NCBI GenBank assembly: GCA_902555065.1 | Contig: CACDQQ010000002.1 | Coordinates: 124,001-188,000 of the forward strand | From: an uncultured Pelagibacteraceae bacterium | Lineage (GTDB): Bacteria > Pseudomonadota > Alphaproteobacteria > Pelagibacterales > Pelagibacteraceae | Reading direction: 5' to 3' | Length of the DNA: 64,000 bases | In this document: one piece after another, positions 1 to 9,191 of the stretch | Position numbering within the stretch: position 1 is the stretch's first letter | Layout: the number at the start of each line of letters is the position of its first letter | Notes under the pieces: model-generated | What the model was told of the DNA's origin: nothing | The model's input: only the letters and a program-made list of their open reading frames with translations | Database searches by the model: none | Translations under genes and position numbers: made by a program

Positions 1-1013
1 ATGATGCCGATAGCGATGGTGTTGAAGGAAAATATTATGTATGGAGTTATGCAGAGCTAAAAAATATTCTGGGTTCTAAATTTAATTTATTTGCAAAAAA
101 ATATAATTTAATTGAAGAGGGAAATTTTGAAGGTAATAATATTTTAATAGAAACTCATAATAAACTTTCCGATGATGAGATTAAAGAAATCTCAAACACA
201 GAAAAAACGTTATTAGATCAAAGAAATAAACGTACTAAACCATTATTTGATGATAAATCTCAAACTGATCAAAATTGTTTTTTATTAGAAACACTTCTTC
301 TTTCATCGCTAGTAACTGATAATGAAGAACTAAAACAAAATACTCTTGTTAGTATAAAGGTATTGGAAAAATATTTGTCAGACAAAATTTTCCATTGTTA
401 TCAAGACACAGAGATTGACGCTTTTTTGGAAGATTACGTATACTATGCTAGTCTTTTGATAACTATTTATGAGTTAGATGGTGACGTTAAATACATCGAA
501 AAATCAAAAGATATTTTAATAAAAACCTGGGAATACTTTTTTGATAAAAAATCAGGCTTAATGCAGAAAAATAAAATATTAGACAATGATCTATTTGTAC
601 AACCAGTAGATCTAAATGATAATAATATACCAAATGGAAATAGCGTATATTTAAACTTATGTAATAAAATATATATTATAACTAGCGATAAAATATGGTT
701 TGAAAAAATTGATATTTTAAAAAAAAGTTTCCACCAAGTTTTAAACTCAAACTTTGCACAAATGTTTAGTTTTGTAAAATCATTGGATATTTGTAATGAA
801 AGTATATCTTTCACAATTCATGGAAAGCAAAATTTAGATCCTAATATAAAAAAGTACTTGCAAAAAAAATTTTTTACTAGAGCTACATTTAAATATCTAG
901 ATAATGAAGTAAAAGAGGCAAAAATTGTTATATGTAAAAATCAAACTTGCTCTAACAAATTAAGTAATATAAAGGAAATTGAAGATTATCTAAAAAGAAA
1001 CAATATAAGCTAA
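1..1013 (+). CDS. YyaL/DUF255 family protein, C-terminal part (5' end outside window)
   Basis: The reading frame is open from base 3 to the stop at 1011-1013. It begins with the motif DADSDGVEGKYYVW, which closely resembles the segment that ends the catalytic-like (alpha/alpha)6 core entry of the YyaL/SSP411 family (thioredoxin-like domain followed by a glycoside-hydrolase-like barrel). Only about 336 residues are visible and the thioredoxin-like part lies off the window. The C-terminal region (DAFLEDYVYYASLLITIYEL) also fits the family. The biochemical role of these proteins is not settled. The stop overlaps the gshA start by one base (TAATG), so the two are probably co-transcribed. Confidence 0.8.
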   Translation, partial: DADSDGVEGKYYVWSYAELKNILGSKFNLFAKKYNLIEEGNFEGNNILIETHNKLSDDEIKEISNTEKTLLDQRNKRTKPLFDDKSQTDQNCFLLETLLLSSLVTDNEELKQNTLVSIKVLEKYLSDKIFHCYQDTEIDAFLEDYVYYASLLITIYELDGDVKYIEKSKDILIKTWEYFFDKKSGLMQKNKILDNDLFVQPVDLNDNNIPNGNSVYLNLCNKIYIITSDKIWFEKIDILKKSFHQVLNSNFAQMFSFVKSLDICNESISFTIHGKQNLDPNIKKYLQKKFFTRATFKYLDNEVKEAKIVICKNQTCSNKLSNIKEIEDYLKRNNIS

Positions 1014-2308
1014 TGATAGAAACAAAGGAACAAATAATAGAACATTTTAAGTCAGGCTCAAAGGATAAATCTAATTTGAAGATTGGAGTTGAGCATGAAA
1101 AATTTATTTTTGATAAAAAAACAAATACGAGAATTGATTATTCCAAAATCAAGAAAATGTTTGAAAATTTATATGAGTTTGGCTGGAAACCCATTTTTGA
1201 GGAAAAAAATCCAATAGCGTTAACTAAGAATGGTAAAAGTATTACTTTAGAGCCTGGTAATCAAATAGAGCTATCTGGAGCAAAATTAAATAATATTCAC
1301 GAAGCTTGTGCTGAATCTCATGAATATTTATTTGAGTTAAATCAGGTAATTGAAAAATTAGATTTTAAAATAGTAAGCTCTGGATATGATCCTATATCTA
1401 AACTTGAAGATATACCTAATAATCCAAAAAAAAGGTATGAGGTTATGACCAAAGATATGCCTGTTGGAGGAAAACTAAGTTTGGATATGATGTATAAAAC
1501 TGCAGGTACGCAATTAAATTTAGATTATACCTCAGAAGAAGATTTTATAAAAAAATTTAAGTTGGCGAATAATTTAGTTCCAATATCTATCGGACTTTTT
1601 GCAAATTCCTCTATAGTTGAAAAAAGTAATAGTGGATACTTATCTTACAGATCTAAAGTTTGGCAAGAAACATCTAGAGGTGGATTGCCTGAGTTTTTTT
1701 TAAAAGATGTAAATTTTGAAAAATACGCAGATTATATTATGAATTATCCAATCTTATTTTTACAAAGTGAAGGTAATTATATATCTGGAAAAAAATATTT
1801 ATTTAAAAACTTTATGAATGGAGAAATTAAAGAAATTGGAAATAAAATTCCTAGTGCTAATGATCTTGATACACATTTAGGAACAATATTTACAGAGAAC
1901 AGATTAAAACAATATATTGAATTAAGATCAATGGATGCTTGCGGATGGGAGTGTTTATGTGCTGGTCCTGCCCTATTCACTGGATTACTTTATGGAAATC
2001 TGGAAGAAGCTTTAGATTTAATTAAAAATTGGGAAGCTAATGAAGTGCTTTCAGCTTATAAAAATGCCCCTAAAAATGGCTTAAAAACTAATTTGATGGG
2101 CAAGGATATTTCGTATTGGGCAGAGAGACTATTAGACATATCAAAATCAGGATTAAAAAAGAGAGACTTTTTAAATAGAAAAAAATTAAGTGAAGCAAAG
2201 TTTTTAGATCACTTAGAAAAAATTGTAAAAAATAAAAAAACAAATGCTGATAATATAATAAGTAAGTATTCAAATTCCGAAAATTTGAATGATTTATATG
2301 ACCAATAA
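1013..2308 (+). CDS. gshA: Glutamate-cysteine ligase (plant/alphaproteobacterial type)
   Basis: This 431-residue protein should catalyse ATP-dependent joining of L-glutamate and L-cysteine, the first step of glutathione synthesis, in the cytosol. Family signs are the N-terminal GVEHEKFIF (residues 24-32), the LEPGNQIELSGA segment near residue 85 and RSMDACGWECLCAGPALFTGLLYG near residue 305, all typical of the GCS2 family found in plants and alphaproteobacteria. Length is close to the family norm. The start overlaps the preceding stop by one base, and the 3' end overlaps gshB by 11 bp, so gshA and gshB are translationally coupled. Confidence 0.93.
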   Translation: MIETKEQIIEHFKSGSKDKSNLKIGVEHEKFIFDKKTNTRIDYSKIKKMFENLYEFGWKPIFEEKNPIALTKNGKSITLEPGNQIELSGAKLNNIHEACAESHEYLFELNQVIEKLDFKIVSSGYDPISKLEDIPNNPKKRYEVMTKDMPVGGKLSLDMMYKTAGTQLNLDYTSEEDFIKKFKLANNLVPISIGLFANSSIVEKSNSGYLSYRSKVWQETSRGGLPEFFLKDVNFEKYADYIMNYPILFLQSEGNYISGKKYLFKNFMNGEIKEIGNKIPSANDLDTHLGTIFTENRLKQYIELRSMDACGWECLCAGPALFTGLLYGNLEEALDLIKNWEANEVLSAYKNAPKNGLKTNLMGKDISYWAERLLDISKSGLKKRDFLNRKKLSEAKFLDHLEKIVKNKKTNADNIISKYSNSENLNDLYDQ

Positions 2309-3221
2309 AATTGTTGCTATACAAGGTGATAATTTAAAAAAATTAAATATCAAAACAGATACTACTATTTTTTTAGCTCATGAAGCTCAAAAGAAAGGTT
2401 ATAAATTGTTTTATTATCATCCAGAAAATTTATCGAATATAAGAGGGAAAACTGTAAGTGAGGGATATTTTATTAAAATTGATTATTCAAAAAAGAAATT
2501 TTATAAAATTCTAAAAAAATCAAAAATAGACTTATCATTTGCGAAATATATTTTAATCAGACAAGATCCTCCGTTTAACTTGGAATATATTTCAACAACA
2601 TTAATGTTGGATAGAATAAAAGATAAAACAAGAATAATTAATGATCCTACCTCAATAAGAAATATTTCAGAAAAATTTTATTCTTTAAATTTTAAAAACT
2701 ATATGACGGATACAATATTTACAAAAGATTTGTTTGAAATTAAAAAATTTTTCAAAAAACATAAAAAGATAATAATTAAACCTATTCATAGTTATGGTGG
2801 AAACGATATAAATCTTATTAAAGGAAAGCTTAATGTATTAAAAATAAAACAAATATTGAAAAAACACGGTCACATTATGTGCCAAAAATTTTTAAATAAA
2901 ATAAAGTTTGGAGATAAAAGAGTTTTTATCATAAATGGTAAAGTTTGTGGAGCCATATCTAGAATTCCGAAATCAGGATCTATATTAAGCAATATGAGCA
3001 AAGGTGCAAAACCTAAAATAGCATTTTTAAGTAATAAAGAGCTAAAAGTTTCAAATATAATTGCAAAAAAAATTAAGAAAGACGGAATTTACTTTGCAGG
3101 AATAGACTTTATTGATGGAAAGTTAAATGGAGATATAAATGTAACATCACCAACGGGTATAAAAACATACTTTGATTTATCTCAGATAAACTTGGCTAAG
3201 ACTTTTTGGAAAGGTTTATAA
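2298..3221 (+). CDS. gshB: Glutathione synthetase (ATP-grasp)
   Basis: The enzyme adds glycine to gamma-glutamylcysteine using ATP. The ATP-grasp signs are IIKPIHSYGGNDI near residue 157, the GDKRVFIINGKVCGAISR strand near residue 207 and GDINVTSPTG near the C terminus, which matches the INVTSP motif of GshB. I chose the ATG at 2298 (MTNKIVAIQ) because this aligns with the usual GshB N terminus; an ATG at 2289 is in frame and would add three residues. The gene overlaps the gshA end, and the following permease gene starts on the next base. Confidence 0.92.
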   Translation: MTNKIVAIQGDNLKKLNIKTDTTIFLAHEAQKKGYKLFYYHPENLSNIRGKTVSEGYFIKIDYSKKKFYKILKKSKIDLSFAKYILIRQDPPFNLEYISTTLMLDRIKDKTRIINDPTSIRNISEKFYSLNFKNYMTDTIFTKDLFEIKKFFKKHKKIIIKPIHSYGGNDINLIKGKLNVLKIKQILKKHGHIMCQKFLNKIKFGDKRVFIINGKVCGAISRIPKSGSILSNMSKGAKPKIAFLSNKELKVSNIIAKKIKKDGIYFAGIDFIDGKLNGDINVTSPTGIKTYFDLSQINLAKTFWKGL

Positions 3222-4088
3222 TTGAAAAATTTGTCAAATCAGCAAAAAGGATCATCTCTTGCATTTATAGCTGTGATGTTCATCACACCAGATTCACTTT
3301 TTATAAGACTATCTTCGATAGATACTTGGGGATTATTGTTTTATAGAGGTGCGATACCATTTGTAGCTGTATTAATTGGACTTCTTATATTTTATAAAAA
3401 AAACTTTATTAAAGCATTTTTGAATGTTGGTTATGCTGGTATTTTTTATATTATAAGTTTTTCGATTTGTAACATCACATTTATAATTTCAATCCAAAAT
3501 ACAAATGTAGCAAATACATTAATAATGATTGCAATGGCACCCATGCTTTCAGCAATCCTTGGTGCAATATTTTTAAAAGAGGTTCCCGATAAGAAGACTT
3601 GGATAGCTATAGCTATTACTTTAGTAGCTGTAATATATATATTTTATGACTCTCTAGAGATGGGTAACTTATTTGGTGATCTTATGGGTATAACAACAGC
3701 TTTTGGACTCGCCACTAACGCGGTAATAATCAGGTCGGCAAAGGATAGAGATTTGCTACCTTCAGCAGTTGTCGGTAAGCTTACAGTAGCTCTATTTGCT
3801 CTCTTTTTCGTTGAGAGTTATGAATTAGTTGAAAAAGACCTGATTTATATACCTTTAATGTGTATTTTGTGTGTAGCAATACCATTCGTTTTGGTGACGA
3901 TTGCTCCAAGATTTATCCCTGCAGAGGAAGTGAATCTGTTTTTTCTTCTTGAGACCATTTTAGGACCCATTTGGGTTTGGTTAGTTATCAAAGAGCAGCC
4001 AAGCATAGAGACAATAGTTGGTGGACTTGTAATTATATTCACTATAGCTGTTCACTCTTATCTAAAATTAAAATCATCCTCTAGATAA
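3222..4088 (+). CDS. EamA/DMT-family permease
   Basis: A 288-residue inner-membrane protein with about ten hydrophobic segments and two EamA-type halves (first ending near residue 145, second beginning LFGDLMGITTAFGLATNAVI). The start is a TTG directly after the gshB stop. EamA proteins export or import metabolites; substrates cannot be read from sequence. Adjacency to gshAB makes a thiol, amino acid or peptide substrate conceivable, but this is only inference. Two other EamA proteins are present in this window. Confidence 0.85.
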   Translation: MKNLSNQQKGSSLAFIAVMFITPDSLFIRLSSIDTWGLLFYRGAIPFVAVLIGLLIFYKKNFIKAFLNVGYAGIFYIISFSICNITFIISIQNTNVANTLIMIAMAPMLSAILGAIFLKEVPDKKTWIAIAITLVAVIYIFYDSLEMGNLFGDLMGITTAFGLATNAVIIRSAKDRDLLPSAVVGKLTVALFALFFVESYELVEKDLIYIPLMCILCVAIPFVLVTIAPRFIPAEEVNLFFLLETILGPIWVWLVIKEQPSIETIVGGLVIIFTIAVHSYLKLKSSSR

Positions 4089-4156
4089 AATTATTTCTTT
4101 TTGTCACAAATTTGTCTTGATTTAAAATTAGATCGCCCATAAACACCGCTAATTTT

Positions 4157-5449
4157 ATGAATAAAATTATAAAAAACTCTTGGGCTCTATTTACAGGTAT
4201 GGCATTTATAATGCTCGCTCATGGTTTTCAAGGTACTTTATTAGGTGTTAGAGCAGTTAAAGAAAGTTTTGGTCTATCATCGACAGGTTTTTTATTTTCT
4301 GGATATTTTGTTGGATATTTTATTGGAGCAAAGATTATACAATCTTTAATTCATAGAGTTGGTCATATTAGAGTTTTTGCAGCATTTGCTTCTGTAACTT
4401 CAATTGTCGTCTTATTACACTCAATTTTTGTAAATCCTTTTTCCTGGTTTGTACTAAGAATGATTTCTGGATTTAGTATGGTTTGTCTTTATACGGTTGC
4501 TGAAAGTTGGTTAAACGATAGATCTACAAATAAAAACAGAGGTAGTGTTTTATCAATCTATATGATTGTTATGTACGCTTCTATGGCAATTGGAATGTTT
4601 TTTATAAATTTTAGCAAACCAGAAAACTATCAGCCTTTTATTTTAATTTCTTTATTTATGTCTTTTTCGCTTATCCCAATACTTTTAACAAAAAGAAAGG
4701 CACCTAATTTTAAAAAAATATCAGGTATGAAACTCAAAGAAGTTTATAAATCATCACCATTTGGTGTTGTAAGTTCATTTTTGTGTGGAATATCTCATTC
4801 AGCCGTTTTCTCAATGATTGCAGTTTATGCCACTTCAATGAATTTTAGTATTTTAGAAGTTTCTATAGTAACTTTTTTATTTGCTATATCTGGAGCAATA
4901 AGTCAATGGCCAATTGGAAAATTATCTGATGCTCTAGATAGAAGAATTGTGATTATTTATACTACATTTGGAGCGGCTTTATTTTGTTTTTTGGCAATTA
5001 TTTCCTCAAGTCAAATGTACATGCCTGAAGGTTTAGCTACGTCAAAAATATTTTTTTATATCTGTATAATGTGTTTTTCTTTTTGTAGTCTGCCAATGTT
5101 TGCATTAATTTTTGCACATACAAATGATTTTATACCAAAAGAAAAATTTGTAGCAGCAGGTGCAGGATTACAATTTGTTTTTGGTCTTGGTGCAATTTGC
5201 GGTCCTTTTATGTGCTCATTATTTATGGAATTTTTAGGAGAAAATGGATTTTTTATTTTTTTAATTATATTTCATTCATTTATTGGTTTATTTGGAATAT
5301 ATAGAATGCAAGTTAGAGAGTCTGGTGATAACCCAGACTCACAATTTGTACCTATGCCTCAAACCATAACTCCAGCTGGTATAGAACTTAATCCGTCAAC
5401 TGAACCAATAGATGAACCAAATAATTTGAGCGAATTTAAGAAAATTTAG
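4157..5449 (+). CDS. Major facilitator superfamily transporter (YcaD-like)
   Basis: A 430-residue polytopic membrane protein with twelve predicted helices. The first half holds GYFVGYFIGAKI and the segment VAESWLNDRSTNKNRGSVLSIYM near residue 112, and the middle has SQWPIGKLSDALDRR (residues 250-265), the cytoplasmic-loop signature of the family. The hydrophilic tail (from about residue 388) is proline- and asparagine-rich. It resembles the YcaD/YfcJ-type branch for which substrates are largely unknown. The 68-bp spacer upstream separates it from the preceding permease gene. Confidence 0.85.
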   Translation: MNKIIKNSWALFTGMAFIMLAHGFQGTLLGVRAVKESFGLSSTGFLFSGYFVGYFIGAKIIQSLIHRVGHIRVFAAFASVTSIVVLLHSIFVNPFSWFVLRMISGFSMVCLYTVAESWLNDRSTNKNRGSVLSIYMIVMYASMAIGMFFINFSKPENYQPFILISLFMSFSLIPILLTKRKAPNFKKISGMKLKEVYKSSPFGVVSSFLCGISHSAVFSMIAVYATSMNFSILEVSIVTFLFAISGAISQWPIGKLSDALDRRIVIIYTTFGAALFCFLAIISSSQMYMPEGLATSKIFFYICIMCFSFCSLPMFALIFAHTNDFIPKEKFVAAGAGLQFVFGLGAICGPFMCSLFMEFLGENGFFIFLIIFHSFIGLFGIYRMQVRESGDNPDSQFVPMPQTITPAGIELNPSTEPIDEPNNLSEFKKI

Positions 5450-5464
5450 TGTAAGTTTATAGTT

Positions 5465-6121
5465 ATGAAAACAGCTTTAGTATTCGGCTCAACCGGATTA
5501 GTCGGCGGAAATTTGTTAAGATTATTAATAAAAGATGAAAAATACAAAAAAATCAGGGTTTTTTTAAGATCTTCTACTTCAAAAATTGATCCCAAAATAG
5601 AAGTTGTTCAAACAGATTTTACAAAATTAGAAAATATTAAGTCAGAAATAAAAGGTGACGATTGTTTTTTTTGTATTGGAACTACAAGAAAAAAAACACC
5701 TAACAAGCAAGATTATATAAACACCGAGTACAATTTACCTATTACAATTGGAAAAATGTGTAGTGATAATAATGTACAAAATTTTACTTATATTTCTTCA
5801 TTGGGTGCTAATCCAAAAACATCAAATTTATACTTAAAAAATAAAGGTATGGCTGAAGAAGAATTAAGAAAACTAAACTTTAAAAAATTTATTGTAATTA
5901 GACCTTCGTTTTTAATTGGAAAAAGAAAAGCGGAAAGACTTGGAGAAAAAATAGGTATTTTCGCCATGAGATGTATATCGCCAATTTTAGTTGGAGATTT
6001 AAAAAAATATAAATCGATAAATGCAGAAATAGTTGCCAAATCCATGATAAATATATCAAACAGTGAAATACAAGGTGAGGTATTTGAACCACCACAATTA
6101 CTGGAAATTGGAAGAGAATAA
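5465..6121 (+). CDS. NAD(P)-binding atypical SDR, HTATIP2-like
   Basis: A 218-residue Rossmann protein. The N terminus carries ALVFGSTGLVGGNLLRLL (dinucleotide-binding GxxGxxG), followed by CFFCIGTTRKKTPNKQDY, YISSLGAN and the Y-x3-K-like YLKNKGMAEEEL, and IRPSFLIGKR. This series is typical of the HTATIP2/oxidoreductase-like branch of atypical short-chain dehydrogenases. The substrate is unknown. It lies 15 bp after the MFS gene and is probably in the same transcript. Confidence 0.82.
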   Translation: MKTALVFGSTGLVGGNLLRLLIKDEKYKKIRVFLRSSTSKIDPKIEVVQTDFTKLENIKSEIKGDDCFFCIGTTRKKTPNKQDYINTEYNLPITIGKMCSDNNVQNFTYISSLGANPKTSNLYLKNKGMAEEELRKLNFKKFIVIRPSFLIGKRKAERLGEKIGIFAMRCISPILVGDLKKYKSINAEIVAKSMINISNSEIQGEVFEPPQLLEIGRE

Positions 6122-6164
6122 ATTTTTTATAAATCAATAAAATATTAAAAAAAATTATTTTAAG

Positions 6165-6188
6165 TGCTATAATACATTTAAAGGAGGT
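6165..6188 (+). promoter_or_regulatory. Extended -10 promoter plus near-perfect Shine-Dalgarno for the GYD gene
   Basis: TGCTATAAT (6165-6173) is an extended -10 box, and AAGGAGGT (6181-6188) is a nearly full anti-16S match, five bases before the ATG. Transcription would start around 6180, so the leader would be only about a dozen bases. Most genes in this window have far weaker ribosome-binding sites, so this gene looks built for high expression. Confidence 0.65.
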
Positions 6189-6192
6189 ATCT

Positions 6193-6516
6193 ATGGCTAA
6201 ATTTTTTTTAATGGGAAATTTTACAGAGAAAGCATTCGCAGGCTTTTTAAAAGATCCTGGATCAGATAGATCCGAGGTTGCTAGAAAGTGTTCTGAAAGT
6301 GTTGGAGCTGAAATGAAATCTTACACATATTTGAGAGGACCCTATGACTTTATAGTTGAAACCCATGGTACATTTGAGCAAATGGCTGCTATAAAAATGG
6401 CTACTGAGGGAAGTGGTGCACTTAAAAATATCGCCATTTGTGAGGAAACACCAATGAATGAAATTGCAAATCATGCAACAAAAGTATCAAGTGGCTATAA
6501 AGTGCCTGGACAATAA
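6193..6516 (+). CDS. GYD domain protein
   Basis: A 107-residue soluble protein beginning KFFLMGNFTEKAFAGFLKDPGSDR. The GYD-domain pattern is visible: a first strand (KFFLMGNFT), a helix with SEVARKCSESVGAEM, then SYTYLRGPYDFIVETHGTFEQMAAIKMATEGSGA, where the family usually has GxYDxV. GYD proteins are small ferredoxin-fold proteins of unknown role, related in fold to Dabb/AsnC-RAM domains. The strong ribosome-binding site suggests high expression. Confidence 0.82.
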   Translation: MAKFFLMGNFTEKAFAGFLKDPGSDRSEVARKCSESVGAEMKSYTYLRGPYDFIVETHGTFEQMAAIKMATEGSGALKNIAICEETPMNEIANHATKVSSGYKVPGQ

Positions 6517-6522
6517 TCTTGC

Positions 6523-6551
6523 TGGTAGCTTCATTAATTATGGAGCTACCA
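6523..6551 (+). terminator. Hairpin after GYD gene
   Basis: TGGTAGCT (6523-6530) is the exact reverse complement of AGCTACCA (6544-6551), giving an 8-bp stem with a 13-base loop seven bases after the GYD stop. The tract that follows is only weakly T-rich, so it may stabilise the transcript end as much as terminate. Confidence 0.5.
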
Positions 6552-6616
6552 ATTTAAAATTGAAGCTGTCAAAATATCTCATTCAAATAAAATAATATTG
6601 ATCTATTAAGAAAGTT

Positions 6617-7075
6617 ATGAACAAAAGAAAATTTATAAAATTATCTATATTTGGATCATTATTATACAGTATTTTTCCATACAAAATTTCATTAGCTGAA
6701 ACCAAAAAAATAATTAATCAAAATTTAACAGAAGCCCAAAAAAAAATAATGTTTAATGAAGCGACTGAACGACCATTTTCAAGTCCTCTTAATTACGAGA
6801 AAAGAGAAGGCTTTTATCACTGTGCAAATTGTGGAGCTAAACTTTTTAAGTCTAGCTCAAAGTTTGATAGTGGAACTGGTTGGCCATCATTTACAGAGGC
6901 GCTACCTGGAGCTTTTAAAACGAAAGTTGATTACAGCTTTGGCATGAAAAGAATTGAATATCATTGTGCAAAATGTGGTGCCCATCATGGTCATGTCTTT
7001 GAAGACGGTCCTGGACCTACTGGAAAAAGATATTGTAATAACGGCTTGTGTTTAATATTTAAGCCATCATCATAA
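6617..7075 (+). CDS. msrB: Peptide methionine (R)-S-oxide reductase, exported
   Basis: MsrB reduces methionine-R-sulfoxide in proteins. Residues 1-27 form a basic then hydrophobic signal-like segment, so the enzyme probably works in the periplasm. The SelR domain follows: zinc cysteines at 69/72 and 117/120, GTGWPSFTEA at 87-95, HHGHVFEDGPGPTGKRYC with the catalytic Cys140. The usual NSxSL after that cysteine is here NGLCL, which places a further cysteine at 145. The 152-residue length equals signal plus standard domain. A partner MsrA with a signal peptide is encoded at 25.4 kb. Confidence 0.92.
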   Translation: MNKRKFIKLSIFGSLLYSIFPYKISLAETKKIINQNLTEAQKKIMFNEATERPFSSPLNYEKREGFYHCANCGAKLFKSSSKFDSGTGWPSFTEALPGAFKTKVDYSFGMKRIEYHCAKCGAHHGHVFEDGPGPTGKRYCNNGLCLIFKPSS

Positions 7076-7087
7076 AACGGAGGAATA

Positions 7088-7273
7088 ATGAAGATATTGA
7101 GTATATTGAAAGGGGTTGAATTAGTTATAGCAGATTTAGAAGTAAATTTGGGAGAACAGGTGAGAAGTGCGCCTACGTTATGCGCAAGATACAATGGTAA
7201 AATTATACCTTTAAACACTGCTCAAGATGGTCGACCTATTCTTATGAGAGAAGAAAACGCTTTAGAAAACTAA
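7088..7273 (+). CDS. Small unknown protein (61 aa)
   Basis: ATG is preceded by GGAGG at 7080-7084, a good ribosome-binding site, 12 bp after the msrB stop. The product is soluble, with a short strand-like start (MKILSILKGVELVIADLEVN), a central LCARYNGKIIPL and an acidic tail. I do not recognise a family. The strong ribosome-binding site and position after msrB support it being real. Confidence 0.6.
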   Translation: MKILSILKGVELVIADLEVNLGEQVRSAPTLCARYNGKIIPLNTAQDGRPILMREENALEN

Positions 7274-7292
7274 TTTTGTATTTAATTGCGTC

Positions 7293-7306
7293 AACTTAAT
7301 TAAGTT
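7293..7306. promoter_or_regulatory. 14-bp palindrome upstream of sod
   Basis: AACTTAATTAAGTT is a perfect palindrome located 31 bp before the superoxide dismutase start. It could be an operator for a dimeric regulator. Being composed almost entirely of A and T, it may also be chance. Confidence 0.3.
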
Positions 7307-7337
7307 TATTTACAAAAAAATATTATAAAAAATAACT

Positions 7338-7931
7338 ATGACATTTGAATTACCAAAACTAGATTATTCTAATGAGGCTTTGTCTCCAATAATGTCACAA
7401 GAAACATTAGAGTTACATCATGGAAAACATCATCAAACCTACATAACAAATCTTAATAATTTTATAAAAGATACAGACATGGCTGAAATGTCATTGGAAG
7501 ATATAATTGTTAAAAGCTCAAAAGATAACTCAAAAGCTGGAATATTTAATAATGCAAGCCAGCATTGGAACCATAATCTTTTTTGGAAGTGCATGAAGCC
7601 AAAAGGTGGTGGAAATATTCCATCAAAACTTGAGAAAAAAATTGTAGAAGATTTTGGAAGTGTCGAAAAATTCAAAGATGAATTTAAACAAGCAGGTATA
7701 ACTCAATTTGGATCAGGTTGGTGTTGGTTATCTTTAAATAATGACAAATTAGTTGTTACAAAAACAGCTAATGCTGCTAATCCTTTAATTGATAACTTAA
7801 AACCAATACTTGGTTGTGATGTATGGGAACATTCTTATTACATTGATTATAGAAATAGAAGACCTGAATATTTAGATAAATTTGTTGATAATCTTATAGA
7901 TTGGGAATTTGTTGAATCTCTATTAATCTAG
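7338..7931 (+). CDS. sodB: Superoxide dismutase, Fe type
   Basis: The 197-residue enzyme converts superoxide to hydrogen peroxide and oxygen. Metal ligands are His27 (ELHHGKHHQTY), His79 (QHWNHNLFW), and Asp and His in CDVWEHSYYIDYRNRRPEYL. Gln75 two residues before WNH is the pattern of iron enzymes; Mn enzymes carry the active-site Gln elsewhere. There is no signal peptide, so it acts in the cytosol. It has its own spacer of 64 bp with a palindrome and stands apart from the msrB pair. Confidence 0.93.
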   Translation: MTFELPKLDYSNEALSPIMSQETLELHHGKHHQTYITNLNNFIKDTDMAEMSLEDIIVKSSKDNSKAGIFNNASQHWNHNLFWKCMKPKGGGNIPSKLEKKIVEDFGSVEKFKDEFKQAGITQFGSGWCWLSLNNDKLVVTKTANAANPLIDNLKPILGCDVWEHSYYIDYRNRRPEYLDKFVDNLIDWEFVESLLI

Positions 7932-8022
7932 TTAATTCTAAAACTTTTTGAGATAAATCAAAATATCCATTTTTAATTTAAAGCAAATAGACTTATATTT
8001 CAGAATCTGTTATTCTTAAATT

Positions 8023-9129
8023 ATGAGAAAAATTTTTGTTGTTGCATTATTAATTTTTATCTCAAATACAGTTCTTAACGCAGAAACAATTAAACCAAAA
8101 AAAACACCACTAAAAAAATTATCTAAACAACTAGGCAATGGAGAATTAATTAAGATTAATTCATATCAAACTTCTGATTATAAAGGCATTATGGAGGGCT
8201 GGTATAAAGAGAGTCCAATTATAGTTGATGCTCTTATTACTTATCCAGCGGGAGAAGGTCCATTTCCTTTATTGTTAATCGTTCATAGTAGTGGTGGTGC
8301 TGATGAATTTACTGCAAATTGGCTAGAGTTTATGAGAGATCAACAAAAACCTTTGTTAGACATGGGGATAGCGACAATGTATTTAGATAATTTTTCTGCG
8401 AGAGGTGCAAAACATACTTATACAGATCAATCAAAGGCTTCTATATGGTCTACTTATATAGATGTGTTTATGGCATTAGAGTATCTCAGCAAGGATCCAA
8501 AAATAAATATTAAAAAAGTAGGTGTCTCTGGTTATTCAAGAGGAGGAAATCTTTCAATAATGGCTGCAGAAAAAAGATTGAGAGATATATTGGTAAGCAA
8601 AGATCTTTATTTTGCTGCGTCTCAACCAAGATCTGCTGAATGTGGAATTACTGGAATGTTTAGAAATCCAACTCCAGTTAAAGAAACTAAAATTTGGTAT
8701 GTACATGGTTTAGCTGAGGATTATACATTGCCAGGTCCATGTGTAGATATAATGAAAAAAATGCAAGCCAAAGGTGCTGATATTAAAATCGATTTAAGAG
8801 AAGGATGGTATCATTTATTTACTGGAAATTATGAGCCAGAAATTGAAAAAAGAACTCAATATTTTTGGAAGTGTCCTAATTTTTACACAGAGGATGATGG
8901 GAATCCTAATAAAGAGTTCATTGATTTAATTATAAAAAATACAAAAATAAAAAGTTTGGATGAATTTAATGAGTTATCACGTAAAAATCCAAGAAAAGCT
9001 TTTAAAACAATGTTCAAGGGTCTTAAAAAAGAAAATTGTATTGGAAAAGGTGTTACTGAAGGGGGTAACCATGGGAAAACTTTTATGCCAGAGTATTTAG
9101 CTTTTTGGAAAGAAAATTTATTAAATTAA
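8023..9129 (+). CDS. Exported dienelactone-hydrolase-like alpha/beta hydrolase
   Basis: A 368-residue protein with a signal peptide (residues 1-20, ending VLNA-E). The alpha/beta hydrolase fold shows HSSGGADEF near residue 88 (oxyanion region), the nucleophile elbow GVSGYSRGG with Ser172, Asp233 in HGLAEDY and His264 in GWYHLF, spaced as in dienelactone hydrolases. The substrate is unknown; a periplasmic esterase or lactonase is the likeliest reading. The gene stands alone with about 90 bp before it. Confidence 0.82.
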   Translation: MRKIFVVALLIFISNTVLNAETIKPKKTPLKKLSKQLGNGELIKINSYQTSDYKGIMEGWYKESPIIVDALITYPAGEGPFPLLLIVHSSGGADEFTANWLEFMRDQQKPLLDMGIATMYLDNFSARGAKHTYTDQSKASIWSTYIDVFMALEYLSKDPKINIKKVGVSGYSRGGNLSIMAAEKRLRDILVSKDLYFAASQPRSAECGITGMFRNPTPVKETKIWYVHGLAEDYTLPGPCVDIMKKMQAKGADIKIDLREGWYHLFTGNYEPEIEKRTQYFWKCPNFYTEDDGNPNKEFIDLIIKNTKIKSLDEFNELSRKNPRKAFKTMFKGLKKENCIGKGVTEGGNHGKTFMPEYLAFWKENLLN

Positions 9130-9191
9130 TTTAATTAAAAAACTCGATCTACAACTCGATAATAAAGAGATAAATCAAGGATTAGATTTTT

